Source: VXMO01 sp965219405 (GTDB taxonomy: Bacteria; Chloroflexota; Dehalococcoidia; UBA6926). Taken from it: a stretch of 64,000 bases of DNA. Made by a program: the position numbers and the translations under genes. The stretch lies in the NCBI GenBank assembly GCA_965219405.1, contig OZ244736.1:1-64000 (forward strand), given 5' to 3'. Positions 7,206 through 16,689 of this stretch are shown here, piece after piece (the first letter of the stretch is position 1; every line of letters begins with the position of its first letter). The notes under the pieces are model-generated. The model saw only the letters and a list, made by a program, of their open reading frames with translations, did no database searches and had not been told where the DNA came from.

Positions 7206-9842
7206 TCAGGCGTCGCTCGCGCCGTTTCTACCCTGCTCTGCCAGGCGCTGCAGGTCATAGAGCTTGGCGAGGGCCTCGAGGGGTGTCATCTGTTCCGGGG
7301 TCAGGCGCAGGATTTCCTGCTCAATTTCGGTAGCAGCTGGGGAGGGTTGAGGTTCGGCGGAATGGATGGAGAAAAGCGCGGGTTGGGCGGCGTTGGGTGT
7401 TCCGGATTGGGATTCTGCGCCTTTTTCGAGCTGCGAGAGGACTTCCTGCGCGCGGGCGACGACATCGCGCGGCAGCCCCGCGAGTTGGGCAACGTGGACG
7501 CCGTAGGAACGGTCCGCTCCGCCGGGAACGACCTGCCGGAGAAAGACGACCTTGCCCTCTTCCTCTGAGACAAGGACGTGGAGGTTGAATGCGCGTGGGA
7601 GGGTCTCGCCGAGTTCGACTAGCTCATGGTAGTGGGTGGCAAAGGCGGTGCGGGCGCTGAGGCGTGGGTGGTTGTGGATGTGCTCGACGACGGCCCAAGC
7701 GATGGAGAGGCCGTCATAGGTGCTGGTTCCCCTGCCCGTTTCGTCGAGGATGATGAGTGAGCGGTCGGTGGCCTGATGGAGGATGGCTGCCGTCTCAATC
7801 ATCTCGACCATGAATGTTGAGCGGCCGGTTGATATGTCGTCGTGGAGGCCCGCGCGGGTGAAGATGCGGTCGACGAGGCCGACACGGGCACTGGCAGCGG
7901 GGACAAAGGAGCCGATCTGCGCCATGAGCGCCATGAGGGCGATCTGTCGGAGATACGTGGATTTGCCGGCCATGTTTGGGCCGGTGATGACGGCGATGGG
8001 TCGGTCTTCTGTGAGGGAGATGTCGTTCGGGACGAAGGGCTCATCGAGGACGTCTTCGACGACGGGGTGGCGGGCTGACGTGGCCTCTATGGAACGGGAG
8101 TCGTCGATCTCCGGGCGAGTGAGACGTAGGCGGACGGCATTCTCGGCGAAGGCCGAGAGAACATCGAGGCGGGCGACGGCGCGGGCGGTAGAGAGGATAG
8201 CTTCGCCCTGCTCTATTACCTGGCTGCAGACCTGCCGAAAGATGGCGGACTCAAGTTCCTCCGCGCGCTGTTGGGCCTCGGATATCTGAACCTCAAGCTC
8301 CTTGAGGCGCGGCGTGAAGAATCTCTCGCCGCCCGCGACGGTCTGCTTGCGGATGTAGTGCTCAGGCACGCGGGAGAGATGGGGGCGCGTGACCTCGATG
8401 TAGTAGCCGAACACACGGGTGTAGCCAACCTTGAGGGTTGGGATGCCGGTCGTGCCGCGCTCTTCGGATTCGAGGGCGGCAACGGCGACGCGGGCGTCAG
8501 AGGAAATTGCGCGCAGGTCTTCCAACTCCTGGGAGAAACCCTTGCGGACTACGCCGCCCGCGGAGAGAGTTGCCCCGGGCTCGTCAGCGATGGCCTCGCC
8601 CAGCAGATCACGGATTTCATCATGCGTTTCGATGTCGCTGAGAGTCCACGCGAGAGCGCTGACTGTTTCATCGTCCCGTCGAATCTCAGGCAGCGGAGCG
8701 ACGTTTAGCACGGAGTGGATTCCGGCGACGGCTTCTAGACCGCGGCGGACGGCGACGATGTCGCGTGGGGCCGCGGCGCCGGTGCGAATGAAATTGGTGA
8801 GGCGCTCCAGATCCGGGAGGCCATGCATTGCGGCGCGGAGTCGTGAGCGCAGCATGGCGTCGTGCACGAGGGCCTCAACGTTGTCATGGCGTTCAGTGAT
8901 GGCGTCGCGGTTGAGGAGGGGGCGTCCCAGCCATTGGCGTAAGAGGCGGCGACCCATCGGTGTTTGGGTGGTGTCGAGCAGGCCGAGCAAGGAGCCTTCG
9001 CGCGTGCCGCCGTTGCTGCCCTCAAAGAGTTCGAGGGTGCGGACGGTCTGCGCATCCAGGACCATCGTCTCCGCTGATTGACGGGTAGAAAGGGATTGTA
9101 TCTGTGTGAGCGCGCCACGCTGTGTTTCCTGAAGGTAGGAGAGGACTGCGCCGGCGGCTGAGATGGCAAGGGGGAGATTTTCACAGCCATAGGGTTCCAG
9201 GGAATGAACGCCGAAGTGGGAGAGCAGACGCTCGCGCGCGCCACGTTCGTCAAAGTTGGATGCGTCGACTGAGACAAGGGCGGACTGGTCGGATTCCGGG
9301 GGCGCATCGAGGTTGTCGGGAACGAGCAGCTCGGCGGGGGAGAGGGCTGTGAGTTCCGTTTGGAGGTCTTCTATGGGGAGTTCAAGGGTGGTGAACTCTG
9401 AGGTTGAGATGTCGGCGTAGGCGAGGCCGGCACGTTGGCCGTCTGTGACGAGGGCGGCGAGGAAATTGTTGGCGCTTTCGGGGAGGAGATCGTGCTGGAG
9501 GACTGTGCCCGGCGTGACGACACGGATTATCTCGCGGTCGAGGATACCCTTTGCGGTCTTGGGGTCGCCGAACTGCTCACAGACGGCGACGCGGTGGCCC
9601 TTTTCCAGCAAGCGGGCCAGGGAGGCATCCAGAGAGTGGGTCGGCACGCCGGCGAGGGGGACGCGGTAGCCGCGCCCAAGCTCTTTGGAGGTGAGTGCAA
9701 TGCCGAGGTCGCGCGAGACGATTTCGGCGTCTTCACCGAACGTCTCGTAGAAGTCGCCGAGCCGAAAGAGCAGGATTCCGTCAGGGAATTCGGCCTTGAT
9801 CCGCTCGTACTGTTGTTTGAGGGGAGAACCCCTTGTCGTCAT
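7206..9842 (-). CDS. mutS: DNA mismatch repair protein MutS
   Basis: Mismatch recognition ATPase of 878 residues. The N-terminal mismatch-binding domain has the family signature of Phe and Glu near LLFRLGDFYETFGEDA; connector, lever and clamp domains follow; the ATPase has Walker A GPNMAGKSTYLRQ near residue 621 and Walker B SLIILDETGRGTSTYDG, and the helix-turn-helix region is followed by a short C-terminal tail (LEALAKLYDLQRLAEQ). Length is normal. It is the first gene of the mutS-mutL operon, ending TGA one base before the mutL ATG, and is divergent from the MFS gene at 9976; the 133-base gap must hold both promoters, though no convincing box pair was identified. Confidence 0.97.
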   Translation of the reverse strand: MTTRGSPLKQQYERIKAEFPDGILLFRLGDFYETFGEDAEIVSRDLGIALTSKELGRGYRVPLAGVPTHSLDASLARLLEKGHRVAVCEQFGDPKTAKGILDREIIRVVTPGTVLQHDLLPESANNFLAALVTDGQRAGLAYADISTSEFTTLELPIEDLQTELTALSPAELLVPDNLDAPPESDQSALVSVDASNFDERGARERLLSHFGVHSLEPYGCENLPLAISAAGAVLSYLQETQRGALTQIQSLSTRQSAETMVLDAQTVRTLELFEGSNGGTREGSLLGLLDTTQTPMGRRLLRQWLGRPLLNRDAITERHDNVEALVHDAMLRSRLRAAMHGLPDLERLTNFIRTGAAAPRDIVAVRRGLEAVAGIHSVLNVAPLPEIRRDDETVSALAWTLSDIETHDEIRDLLGEAIADEPGATLSAGGVVRKGFSQELEDLRAISSDARVAVAALESEERGTTGIPTLKVGYTRVFGYYIEVTRPHLSRVPEHYIRKQTVAGGERFFTPRLKELEVQISEAQQRAEELESAIFRQVCSQVIEQGEAILSTARAVARLDVLSAFAENAVRLRLTRPEIDDSRSIEATSARHPVVEDVLDEPFVPNDISLTEDRPIAVITGPNMAGKSTYLRQIALMALMAQIGSFVPAASARVGLVDRIFTRAGLHDDISTGRSTFMVEMIETAAILHQATDRSLIILDETGRGTSTYDGLSIAWAVVEHIHNHPRLSARTAFATHYHELVELGETLPRAFNLHVLVSEEEGKVVFLRQVVPGGADRSYGVHVAQLAGLPRDVVARAQEVLSQLEKGAESQSGTPNAAQPALFSIHSAEPQPSPAATEIEQEILRLTPEQMTPLEALAKLYDLQRLAEQGRNGASDA

Positions 9843-9975
9843 CGACCGACCCCAGCCATTTGGCAGTCCGCCACGCCGTTTACCCCCGTTTGGTCATTGT
9901 ATATCGGGGCGGTGAATATACACGAGACGTGAAGGCGGATACGATGAGCGTCACGGACGTATTGGTCGCTTTTTC

Positions 9976-11271
9976 ATGACGAACACCCCTGACAGCAGCT
10001 CAGTATCATCGCTCTCGGACGCGCCTGCGACACCCACGCGGGAGCGTGTGTATACACGGTCATTCATGCTGCTGTTCCTGATGGAGTTCACGATTTTCGT
10101 GACCTTCTACATGCTGCTGCCGACGGTGCCGCTGTACATCAAGGAACTGGGCGGCACCAATTCAACCGTCGGTTTGGTAATCGGCATCGCGGGGCCAATC
10201 GCGGCGTTCGGCGTGCCGCTGTACGGGCTGGGCGTGGATCGGTGGAGCCGCAAGGGGATGGCAATCCTGGGACTGGCGATCAACGTGATCGGCGCGCTGA
10301 TCATGGTCATCGTCGTGTCACCGCTGGCAATGCTGGTACCGACGATCCTGCGGCGTGTGGGATCCGGCGCGACAGGCACCGCGACGCGGACACTGATCCT
10401 GGATATCGCGCCGCCCAACAGGCGGGGCGAGGCAATGACGAACTTCGCCACGTCGCACAACATCGCCATCGCGTTCGGGCCCGCGATGGGGCTGTGGATC
10501 TACAACGATTTCGGATCAACGGAGTTGTTCATTGCGTGCGCAGCGGTGATGGCAGGGGCGACGCTGTTTCTCTTCCCTGTCAAGGTACGTCCTCAAGCCG
10601 GGGGAGAGGAAACCAGGGGACGCCCTCACCCCAACGCTGCGCCGGAAAGTCAGCGGGACGCGCCGCGCAGGGAGACGTGGGTGGACAAGCTGATTGTGCC
10701 GGAGGCGCTGGTGCCGGGAGTCACGGTTCTGCTGCTATCCGCAGCCTATCTGGCTACCACAACGTTCGTGTCCATTCTGGGAGAAGACCGTGAGGTCCCG
10801 AATTACGAGTGGTTCTTTGTGCTGTACGCGGTCGTTGTTATTTCCGGTCGGCTGCTGACGGGTCGCGTCTCCGACACGTACGGCCGGGCAATCATCCTGT
10901 TGCCGTCGCTTACGCTGACGGTGGTGTGCATGATTACTCTGGCATTCTCGCATTCAACGATTGGATTCCTGGCGGCGGCATTCATGCTCGGGCTGGGGTT
11001 TGGAACGGGACAGCCGATGCTACAGGCCTTAGCCGCTGATTGGACACCGCCGGAGAAATATGGGCGGGCGATGGCGATGATGATGGGCGGGTTTTCATTT
11101 GGCTCAGCGGCAGGAACGGTATTCGTTGGCGAGGTGAGCGAGCGGCTCGATTTCACCTCAGCGTTCCTTGGTCTGGGATTTGCAGCGGGACTGGCACTGA
11201 TCATCGCGTGGTGGGGATTCCGACGGCGGGGGATTCCACTGCTGATTATGCCGGGGCGGCGCGCTGCATAA
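9976..11271 (+). CDS. Major facilitator superfamily transporter
   Basis: 431-residue inner-membrane permease with about twelve hydrophobic segments. The loop after the second segment reads GLGVDRWSRKGM, matching MFS motif A (G-x3-D-R-x2-R/K). A central hydrophilic loop of about 35 residues (around 195-230, rich in Arg, Pro and Glu) separates two six-helix halves. A second motif-A-like loop, GRLLTGRVSDTYGRA, opens the C-terminal half. The overall look is that of drug or metabolite efflux carriers of the DHA1 type, but the substrate cannot be read from sequence. It stands alone, divergent from mutS. Confidence 0.85.
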   Translation: MTNTPDSSSVSSLSDAPATPTRERVYTRSFMLLFLMEFTIFVTFYMLLPTVPLYIKELGGTNSTVGLVIGIAGPIAAFGVPLYGLGVDRWSRKGMAILGLAINVIGALIMVIVVSPLAMLVPTILRRVGSGATGTATRTLILDIAPPNRRGEAMTNFATSHNIAIAFGPAMGLWIYNDFGSTELFIACAAVMAGATLFLFPVKVRPQAGGEETRGRPHPNAAPESQRDAPRRETWVDKLIVPEALVPGVTVLLLSAAYLATTTFVSILGEDREVPNYEWFFVLYAVVVISGRLLTGRVSDTYGRAIILLPSLTLTVVCMITLAFSHSTIGFLAAAFMLGLGFGTGQPMLQALAADWTPPEKYGRAMAMMMGGFSFGSAAGTVFVGEVSERLDFTSAFLGLGFAAGLALIIAWWGFRRRGIPLLIMPGRRAA

Positions 11272-11379
11272 AGAACGGATGCCGAATGGGCGACGCGGGC
11301 GCTACAATCTGAGGACAGGGCGGCGTGATGGTTCATTAAACGCGCGCCGGCAATTCAGTTCACCGGAGGACAACGGACG

Positions 11380-12453
11380 ATGGGCATAGATTTCGTAAGC
11401 AATGAGGAGACTGTCCAGGCGGCGCGGAAGAACCTGGATCAGGCGGGGTGGGATTACCTGGTTGGGGGATCGGAGTCGGAGACGACGATGCGGCGGAACC
11501 GAGCGGCGTTCGATCGCGTCGCGTTTCGTCCGCGGGTTCTCCGTGATGTATCGCAGATGGATTCGTCCACGGAGTTCCTTGGGCACAACATGCGAATGCC
11601 GGTGATGCTCGCGCCTGTGGGCGGAATGCAGCGACTGCACCCTGAGGCGGCGGGGGCGTCCGCGAAGGCAGCTGAGGCATTCGGCACAATCCAGACGGTC
11701 AGTTCCGTTACCGAGCCCGGTCTTGAGGGCACGATGGAGGCGGCGAACGGCCCCAAGTTGTTCCAGATGTACATCCAGGGCGATTGGGAATGGATCGAGG
11801 GGATGGCTCCGCGTATCAAGGCGGCGGGTTATCACGCATTCGTCCTGACCGTCGACAACGCTCGTTATAGCCGTCGTGAGAGGCCGATTGTCGGACGCTC
11901 AACGCCGGCGAATCTATCCAGTCAGCGCGTCTCTCCCGGCTCAATGGTGACGTGGGAGTTGGCGGAGAGGATCCGCGACCTGATGGGGCTGCCGTTCGCG
12001 ATCAAGGGCATCCAGACGGCGGAGGACGCGGAGATAGCGGTTGAGCGCGGCTTCGATATCGTTTGGGTTTCCAACCACGGCGGGCGTCAGATCGACCACG
12101 CCCTCGGCACTCTTGATACGCTGCCGGAGATTGCCAAGGCCGTCGATGGGCGGGCCAAGATCGTGCTGGACGGCGGCATCGTTCGTGGCAGCGACGTTGT
12201 AAAGGCACTGGCGCTGGGCGCGGACTGCGTGGCGGTCGGCAAGCTGCAGGGCTGGGGCCTTGCGGCGGGAGGCGTGGACGGCATCGTGCGGGCGCTTGAA
12301 ATCATGGAGGACGAGATGCTGAGCGCGATGGCGCTGATCGGCACCTCCAAGGTTGACCAGCTTGACAGCTCCTATGTTACGGAGGGGTACACGGTTACGT
12401 CGCCGCACGAGATGAGCGCGTGGGTGAACATGCCTGACAGCCGGATGATGTAG
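11380..12453 (+). CDS. FMN-dependent alpha-hydroxy acid dehydrogenase/oxidase
   Basis: 357-residue TIM-barrel flavoenzyme of the lactate dehydrogenase/glycolate oxidase family, oxidising an L-2-hydroxy acid to the 2-oxo acid. Visible signatures: WDYLVGGSESETTMRRN near the start, LAPVGGMQRLHPE, the FMN-binding lysine in FAIKGIQTAEDAE, the catalytic His-Arg motif WVSNHGGRQIDH, and the phosphate-binding DGGIVRGSDVVKALALGAD. The end is AVGKLQGWGLAAGG and a short tail. Substrate (lactate, glycolate or mandelate-like) is not determined. GGAGG lies 11 bases before the ATG and TACAAT at 11303-11308 is a possible -10, so it likely has its own transcript. Confidence 0.9.
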   Translation: MGIDFVSNEETVQAARKNLDQAGWDYLVGGSESETTMRRNRAAFDRVAFRPRVLRDVSQMDSSTEFLGHNMRMPVMLAPVGGMQRLHPEAAGASAKAAEAFGTIQTVSSVTEPGLEGTMEAANGPKLFQMYIQGDWEWIEGMAPRIKAAGYHAFVLTVDNARYSRRERPIVGRSTPANLSSQRVSPGSMVTWELAERIRDLMGLPFAIKGIQTAEDAEIAVERGFDIVWVSNHGGRQIDHALGTLDTLPEIAKAVDGRAKIVLDGGIVRGSDVVKALALGADCVAVGKLQGWGLAAGGVDGIVRALEIMEDEMLSAMALIGTSKVDQLDSSYVTEGYTVTSPHEMSAWVNMPDSRMM

Positions 12454-12486
12454 GGGGCGGGAAACTGCTGCCGAGTTTGCGGAGGG

Positions 12487-12945
12487 CTATTGGTTGGGGG
12501 CAGCGGCTTCACTGATTAGACGGACGTTGGCGATGTCGGGATTCGCGGATCGGTAGAATCTTTCGTCGGCGGTCCAGAATTCGCAGTCCAGGGCTTGGGC
12601 GAGCGCGAGGTAGTGGGAGTCATAGATGGCGCGCTGGTTGAGGCGGCTTGCGAGTTGGAGGGCGTCCGAGAACAAGGGGGAGGCTTCGTAGAACTCAATA
12701 TCGTGCGTCCCAAGGATTTGCATGAGCTGGGTTGCGACTTCGGGTGCAATATCTCCTGCACCTACCTTGCGATGGAGAGCGTTGGATACTTCATAAGGCA
12801 TGAGGTGAAGGGCCGTCAGCCGCGTACCTGCGTCAGCCCACAATTGGACTAGCGCCTTTGCCACATCTGAGTATTCCTCTTCGATCAGCCACTTGACTGC
12901 GACACTGGCATCAACGACGACAAAGCCACTAGATCCTGTTATCAA
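12487..12945 (-). CDS. vapC: PIN-domain ribonuclease toxin (VapC-like)
   Basis: 152-residue PIN-domain protein, the toxin half of a type II toxin-antitoxin pair that cleaves RNA. The acidic metal-binding set is visible: VVVDASVAVKW near the start, PYEVSNAL, IYDSHYLALA and FWTADERFY. It overlaps the end of its antitoxin gene by 17 bases, the usual vapBC arrangement with the antitoxin first. The annotated ATG is within the antitoxin gene end; start is a little uncertain. No transposase or integrase is near it. Confidence 0.88.
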   Translation of the reverse strand: MITGSSGFVVVDASVAVKWLIEEEYSDVAKALVQLWADAGTRLTALHLMPYEVSNALHRKVGAGDIAPEVATQLMQILGTHDIEFYEASPLFSDALQLASRLNQRAIYDSHYLALAQALDCEFWTADERFYRSANPDIANVRLISEAAAPNQ

Positions 12946-13231
12946 TTTGATCTGCCCTTAATTCACGTTCTTCCCGGATGATGTCGGCCGAATTCCCTGG
13001 GAACTTTCGACCGCCAGTCAGTTCTCTACTTCGCGCAAGCAATTCGTCGACCTTTTGCCGGCGCGACTTGCCTTCCGGCGTGACAGTGGGCTGTTCCTGA
13101 CTTAATGCCTCTTCAAAGGCGCTCTCGCAGAATTCGCGCATGGAGATGCCTTTGAGGGCGGCGGCGGCTTTCAGTCTGCGTTGGAGGGTTTCGTCGATAT
13201 CGAGGGTTAGGCGTTTTCTTGTCGTTGCCAT
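12929..13231 (-). CDS. vapB: Antitoxin of the PIN-domain pair
   Basis: 100 residues. The N-terminus (RKRLTLDIDETLQRRLKAAA, then KGISMREFCESAFEEAL) has the strand-helix-helix shape of a ribbon-helix-helix DNA-binding antitoxin. The C-terminal half is charged and probably wraps the toxin (SRELTGGRKFPGNSADIIRE). It precedes and overlaps the PIN toxin gene, so the two are coupled, and would be expected to repress their own promoter just upstream of 13231. Confidence 0.85.
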   Translation of the reverse strand: MATTRKRLTLDIDETLQRRLKAAAALKGISMREFCESAFEEALSQEQPTVTPEGKSRRQKVDELLARSRELTGGRKFPGNSADIIREERELRADQIDNRI

Positions 13232-13356
13232 GGTGTTGGGCTCCCTTTCATATTTTCATCGACAGTGTACCGGAAATACAGAAATGTTGGTTTTACAGAA
13301 GACCCTCGCGAGGGGGTTGGGTTGGCAGAACGGAGCTTGGCTGCGATTCGGGTTCA

Positions 13357-13383
13357 AGATTCCCGCGTGCGCGGGAATGACGG
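13357..13383. repeat. Dispersed palindrome, family B (copy 2)
   Basis: Arms ATTCCCGC and GCGGGAAT with a short G/T loop, followed by GACGG, in the 208-base gap between vapB and tag. Confidence 0.8.
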
Positions 13384-13439
13384 GCGCTGAGCGGCGGGGC
13401 TGACGGGCGCTGTCGGCAGAGCTGACGGGGGGTTATTTG

Positions 13440-14030
13440 CTACCAGTCGCCGAGGGTGGCTTTGAAACAGCGGTCCTGATGGTCGTTGACCATGCCAGTG
13501 GCCTGCATGTGGGCGTAGCAGACCGTTGAGCCGACGAACTTGAATCCGCGGGCCTTGAGATCCTTTGCCATCGTGTCTGACTCTGGCGAGGTGGCGGGAA
13601 CGTCTTCCCAACTGGTGATGGGGTCGGGGCTGCGCAGGGTCTTGTAGTTGGCGAATTGCCAGATGTAGCGGTCGAACGAGCCGAATTCTTTTTGCGTTTC
13701 GATAAAGCGATGGGCGTTTGTGATTGCGCCGAGGATCTTGAGTCGGTTGCGGACGATGCCCTTGTCTTCGAGTAGGCGTGCAACATCATCATCGTCAAAT
13801 TGAGCGACTTTCTGAACATCGAAGTCGGCGAAAGCCTTTCGAAAGGCGTCACGTTTGTTGAGGATAGTGCGCCACGAAAGTCCCGCCTGAAAACCCTCGA
13901 GCACCAAGAATTCGAAGAGTTTGTCGTCGTCATGGAGGGGCGTGCCCCACTCGTCATCGTGGTAGGCGATCATCTGCGGACTTGCGTCTACATCCGGCCA
14001 GCATCTGATGAGTTCTGTTGAGTCAGTCAT
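13440..14030 (-). CDS. tag: DNA-3-methyladenine glycosylase I
   Basis: 196-residue base-excision repair enzyme that removes 3-methyladenine. It starts near the family signature RCWPDVDASPQMIAYHDDEW, followed by FEFLVLEGFQAGLSWRTIL with the helix-hairpin-helix glycosylase fold, and near the C-terminus has VGSTVCYAHMQATGMVNDH, which with the early Cys supplies the Cys/His zinc ligands of Tag. Length is usual. It is the third gene of a tight minus-strand run (NuoG-like, small hypothetical, tag) with gaps of 3-5 bases, so it is probably co-transcribed with them even though the functions look unrelated. Confidence 0.94.
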   Translation of the reverse strand: MTDSTELIRCWPDVDASPQMIAYHDDEWGTPLHDDDKLFEFLVLEGFQAGLSWRTILNKRDAFRKAFADFDVQKVAQFDDDDVARLLEDKGIVRNRLKILGAITNAHRFIETQKEFGSFDRYIWQFANYKTLRSPDPITSWEDVPATSPESDTMAKDLKARGFKFVGSTVCYAHMQATGMVNDHQDRCFKATLGDW

Positions 14031-14033
14031 TGC

Positions 14034-14258
14034 TTACTCAAGGACCTTGATGATGACGTTATAGCGGGGCATGGAGCAGGCGTGGGGGAGGGCTTCAAAG
14101 GAGACGACCTCGGCGCGCCGCCACGTCTGGTTGGGATCTTCGGCAGCGATGACGATACCGGGAGTGGGTTCGAGGGGCTCTTCATCTCGAATGTGGATGC
14201 CGAGGGGACGCCCGTCATCATGGGCGCGGAGATACCACGTTGCGGCAGATGCGACCAT
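14034..14258 (-). CDS. Small hypothetical protein between nuoG-like gene and tag
   Basis: 74 residues starting MVASAATWYLRAHDDGRPLG. It fits exactly between the NuoG-like stop (5-base gap) and the tag start (3-base gap) and has coherent codon use, which argues that it is a real gene. The sequence is mainly beta in character (GIVIAAEDPNQTWRRAEVVSF) with no membrane segment, Cys cluster or known motif that I recognise. Function unknown. Confidence 0.6.
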   Translation of the reverse strand: MVASAATWYLRAHDDGRPLGIHIRDEEPLEPTPGIVIAAEDPNQTWRRAEVVSFEALPHACSMPRYNVIIKVLE

Positions 14259-14263
14259 TCCGT

Positions 14264-16582
14264 TTAGACGGCGGCGAGGCGGATGCGGCCACTGGCGTTG
14301 CCGAATGAGCCGCCCTGGAAGAGACGCTCGTCCGCCCCGCTATCCTGAAGCGGCCACGTGGGGCCGGTGAGGCGGGATTCGAGCACGTCGTGGTTGATGC
14401 CGGCGTACCCGGGAACGGCTGCGGTGATGTCGGCAAGGATGGCGTCCGCGTTGTCATAGCCGAAGTCCGGTGCGCCGAGCTCACGCGCTATTTCCGCCGG
14501 GGCACGCCACACCGGGCGGGCATCGCCGGGGGCGTTCTTGATAGGTCGGACGCGCTGTACGCGGCGCTCAGCGTTGGTGTACGTGCCCTCTCGTTCGACA
14601 GCAGCGGCCACTGGGATGAGGACGTTGGCGAGGGCCGCAAGGTCATCATGGACAAGCAGACCCTGGACGACCAGGAACTCAAGGCGGCCAAGTGCGGCGA
14701 GGAGGCGGGCACGGCGTTCGTCGGACAGGTCACCGGGGATGTCACCCGTCCAATAGAGCGCAGTCACGGCACCGGATTCGATGGCGTCAATAATCTCGTC
14801 GAGGCTTGCGGCATCGGAACCGAGGACATCAGAAACGCCCTGGACGTTGCCGCCGCCGGAGCGCAGAACGTGGAGTCCGCCGCCCTGCGCATTGGCCACA
14901 TTACCGGTCAGGGCGGCCAATGACGCGATCAGCGTGGTGAGGCCGGGGGAGTCGTTCTCGCCTGCCCCATAGATGAGGGCGGCCGGAGACGTCGTGCCGA
15001 TGACGCGGGCCGTCCAGCGGATGTCGTCAGGGGAGACACCGGCCTGCGCGGCGGCATCCTCAACGGATGTGTCGGCCAAGCCGGCGGTGAGATCGGCAAG
15101 CCCCTCTGTGGATTCGTCAAGGAATTCATCGTGCAGCAGGTTGGCGTCAAGAAGGGCACGGAGAATGCCACGCAGCACTGTTGCCTCTTCACCCTCAGTG
15201 CAGGTCAGCCAACGCTCTGAGGCGCGACCGAGTTCAGGATAGGGAACGGGGCCGATGCCGATCAGGGTAGCATCGTTGTAGTTGACCGCCTTGTGGACCT
15301 GGTAGGCGGCGACGGGGTGCGTAAGCTCGATGTCCGTGCCGACAACAAGGACGGCTCGTGACTTGGCGATGTCGCGTATTGGGTTCGCGTTGGCGGCTGC
15401 GCCGAACATGGCGGCGAGTTCTCTGCCCGTTTGCACTTGTGCCGTTCCCGAGATGGCGACGCGATTCGTTTGCAGGGCCTCGCGGGCGAGTCGGTTCAAC
15501 ACAAATGCGTCCTCATTCGCGACCTTGGGAGAGATGACGACTGCGGTGGCGTCACCTGCTCGGCTGCGCAGGCCCTCCGCAGCGGCAGCTATCACATCGT
15601 CCCAGGACGCTTCGCCAAGCGCGCCGTTCGCATCCCGAATCATGGCGCTGATCAAGCGGGCCTCATTATTGGCCTCATTGGCGAGTTCGAACTTGCCGTG
15701 GATGCAGGCAAAGCCGCCGTTCGCGCCGCCCTCAATGTCAGGCGTCACGCGCAAGAGTCGGCCGTCCTTGAGTTCCGCCGTCACCTGGCAGCCGATCTCA
15801 CATTCCGTGCAGACGGTGGTGACGTTGGTATCCGGCAGGCCGGCCCACTTGTTGTCCTTCTCCGTGAGCGCGCCGACGGGGCAGACGTCCACGCACGCGC
15901 CGCAGAAGGTGCAGCCGGTCAGCGGATCGGAGAGGGGAACATCATTGGGCGTGCCGGGGAGGATGCGGTCGCCGCGATCCACCATGGAGATGGCTTCCGC
16001 GCCGATGACCTCATCACAGACGCGCACGCAACGCGCGCATGAGATGCAGAGGTTGTAGTCACGGTCAATGTGGGGGTCTTCAGTGCGGATAGGCAACTCT
16101 CGGTAGTTGTATGGGAGGAGTTGCTCCGTGACGCCGACGATTTCGACGGTCGCCTGCAGTTCGCACCGCTGGTTCTGGGGGCAGACGACACAGCGGTCTG
16201 TGACGGAGACATTACGCAAGCAGATATCGTTGGGGCCGCAGTGGACGATGCGATCGCACGTGAGACAGCCATGAGGGTGCTCAGACATGAGAAGGTTGAG
16301 GACGGACTGGCGGAGTTCGACGGTGTCGTCAGAGTTGGTGCGGTAGGCGGCGTCCGGCGCAGCGGGAGCGACACACGCTGCGGCAAAGCCGGGGCGATCA
16401 ACCTGCTCAACCATGCACATGCGGCAGGCGCCATAGGCCTTAAGGCGTTCGTCATAGCAGAGTGTGGGAATGTAGATGCCGGCCTGCGCGGCCGCCTCAA
16501 GGATGGTTGAACCGGCGGGGGCAGTCACCTGCCGTCCGTCAATCGTAACGGTGATTGTGTCGGCGGGGGCTGCCTGGGTCAC
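14264..16582 (-). CDS. NuoG-like iron-sulfur/molybdopterin-fold subunit
   Basis: 772 residues. N-terminal [2Fe-2S] ferredoxin domain (PTLCYDERLKAYGACRMCM then a further Cys), the His/Cys cluster region HPHGCLTCDRIVHCG, CVVCPQNQRC, two [4Fe-4S] sites (CISCARCVRVCDE and CTFCGACVDVCPVGALTEK), a third CTECEIGC group, then a molybdopterin-oxidoreductase fold. Formate dehydrogenases carry a Cys or selenocysteine soon after the Fe-S domain; here the matching stretch has none, so a non-catalytic NuoG role is more likely than formate oxidation. The C-terminal phrase GTYTNAERRVQRVRP is shared with FdhA and NuoG. NuoF/NuoE-like partners lie 18 kb away at 34256-36450. Confidence 0.82.
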   Translation of the reverse strand: MTQAAPADTITVTIDGRQVTAPAGSTILEAAAQAGIYIPTLCYDERLKAYGACRMCMVEQVDRPGFAAACVAPAAPDAAYRTNSDDTVELRQSVLNLLMSEHPHGCLTCDRIVHCGPNDICLRNVSVTDRCVVCPQNQRCELQATVEIVGVTEQLLPYNYRELPIRTEDPHIDRDYNLCISCARCVRVCDEVIGAEAISMVDRGDRILPGTPNDVPLSDPLTGCTFCGACVDVCPVGALTEKDNKWAGLPDTNVTTVCTECEIGCQVTAELKDGRLLRVTPDIEGGANGGFACIHGKFELANEANNEARLISAMIRDANGALGEASWDDVIAAAAEGLRSRAGDATAVVISPKVANEDAFVLNRLAREALQTNRVAISGTAQVQTGRELAAMFGAAANANPIRDIAKSRAVLVVGTDIELTHPVAAYQVHKAVNYNDATLIGIGPVPYPELGRASERWLTCTEGEEATVLRGILRALLDANLLHDEFLDESTEGLADLTAGLADTSVEDAAAQAGVSPDDIRWTARVIGTTSPAALIYGAGENDSPGLTTLIASLAALTGNVANAQGGGLHVLRSGGGNVQGVSDVLGSDAASLDEIIDAIESGAVTALYWTGDIPGDLSDERRARLLAALGRLEFLVVQGLLVHDDLAALANVLIPVAAAVEREGTYTNAERRVQRVRPIKNAPGDARPVWRAPAEIARELGAPDFGYDNADAILADITAAVPGYAGINHDVLESRLTGPTWPLQDSGADERLFQGGSFGNASGRIRLAAV

Positions 16583-16689
16583 GTCCGAGTCCTCCCAATC
16601 GCTTCCAAATTCATGTGCGGCGGATGCCGCTTTGCATGACTGCGTTCAGCGTATCGCAGAGGGTTGGCGTACTCAAGTTTGGCGGCGGT

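Noticed and set aside
14264..16582. Formate dehydrogenase alpha subunit with Cys/Sec
   Set aside because: No Cys or TGA is present at the expected catalytic position after the iron-sulfur domain; a NuoG-like role fits better.
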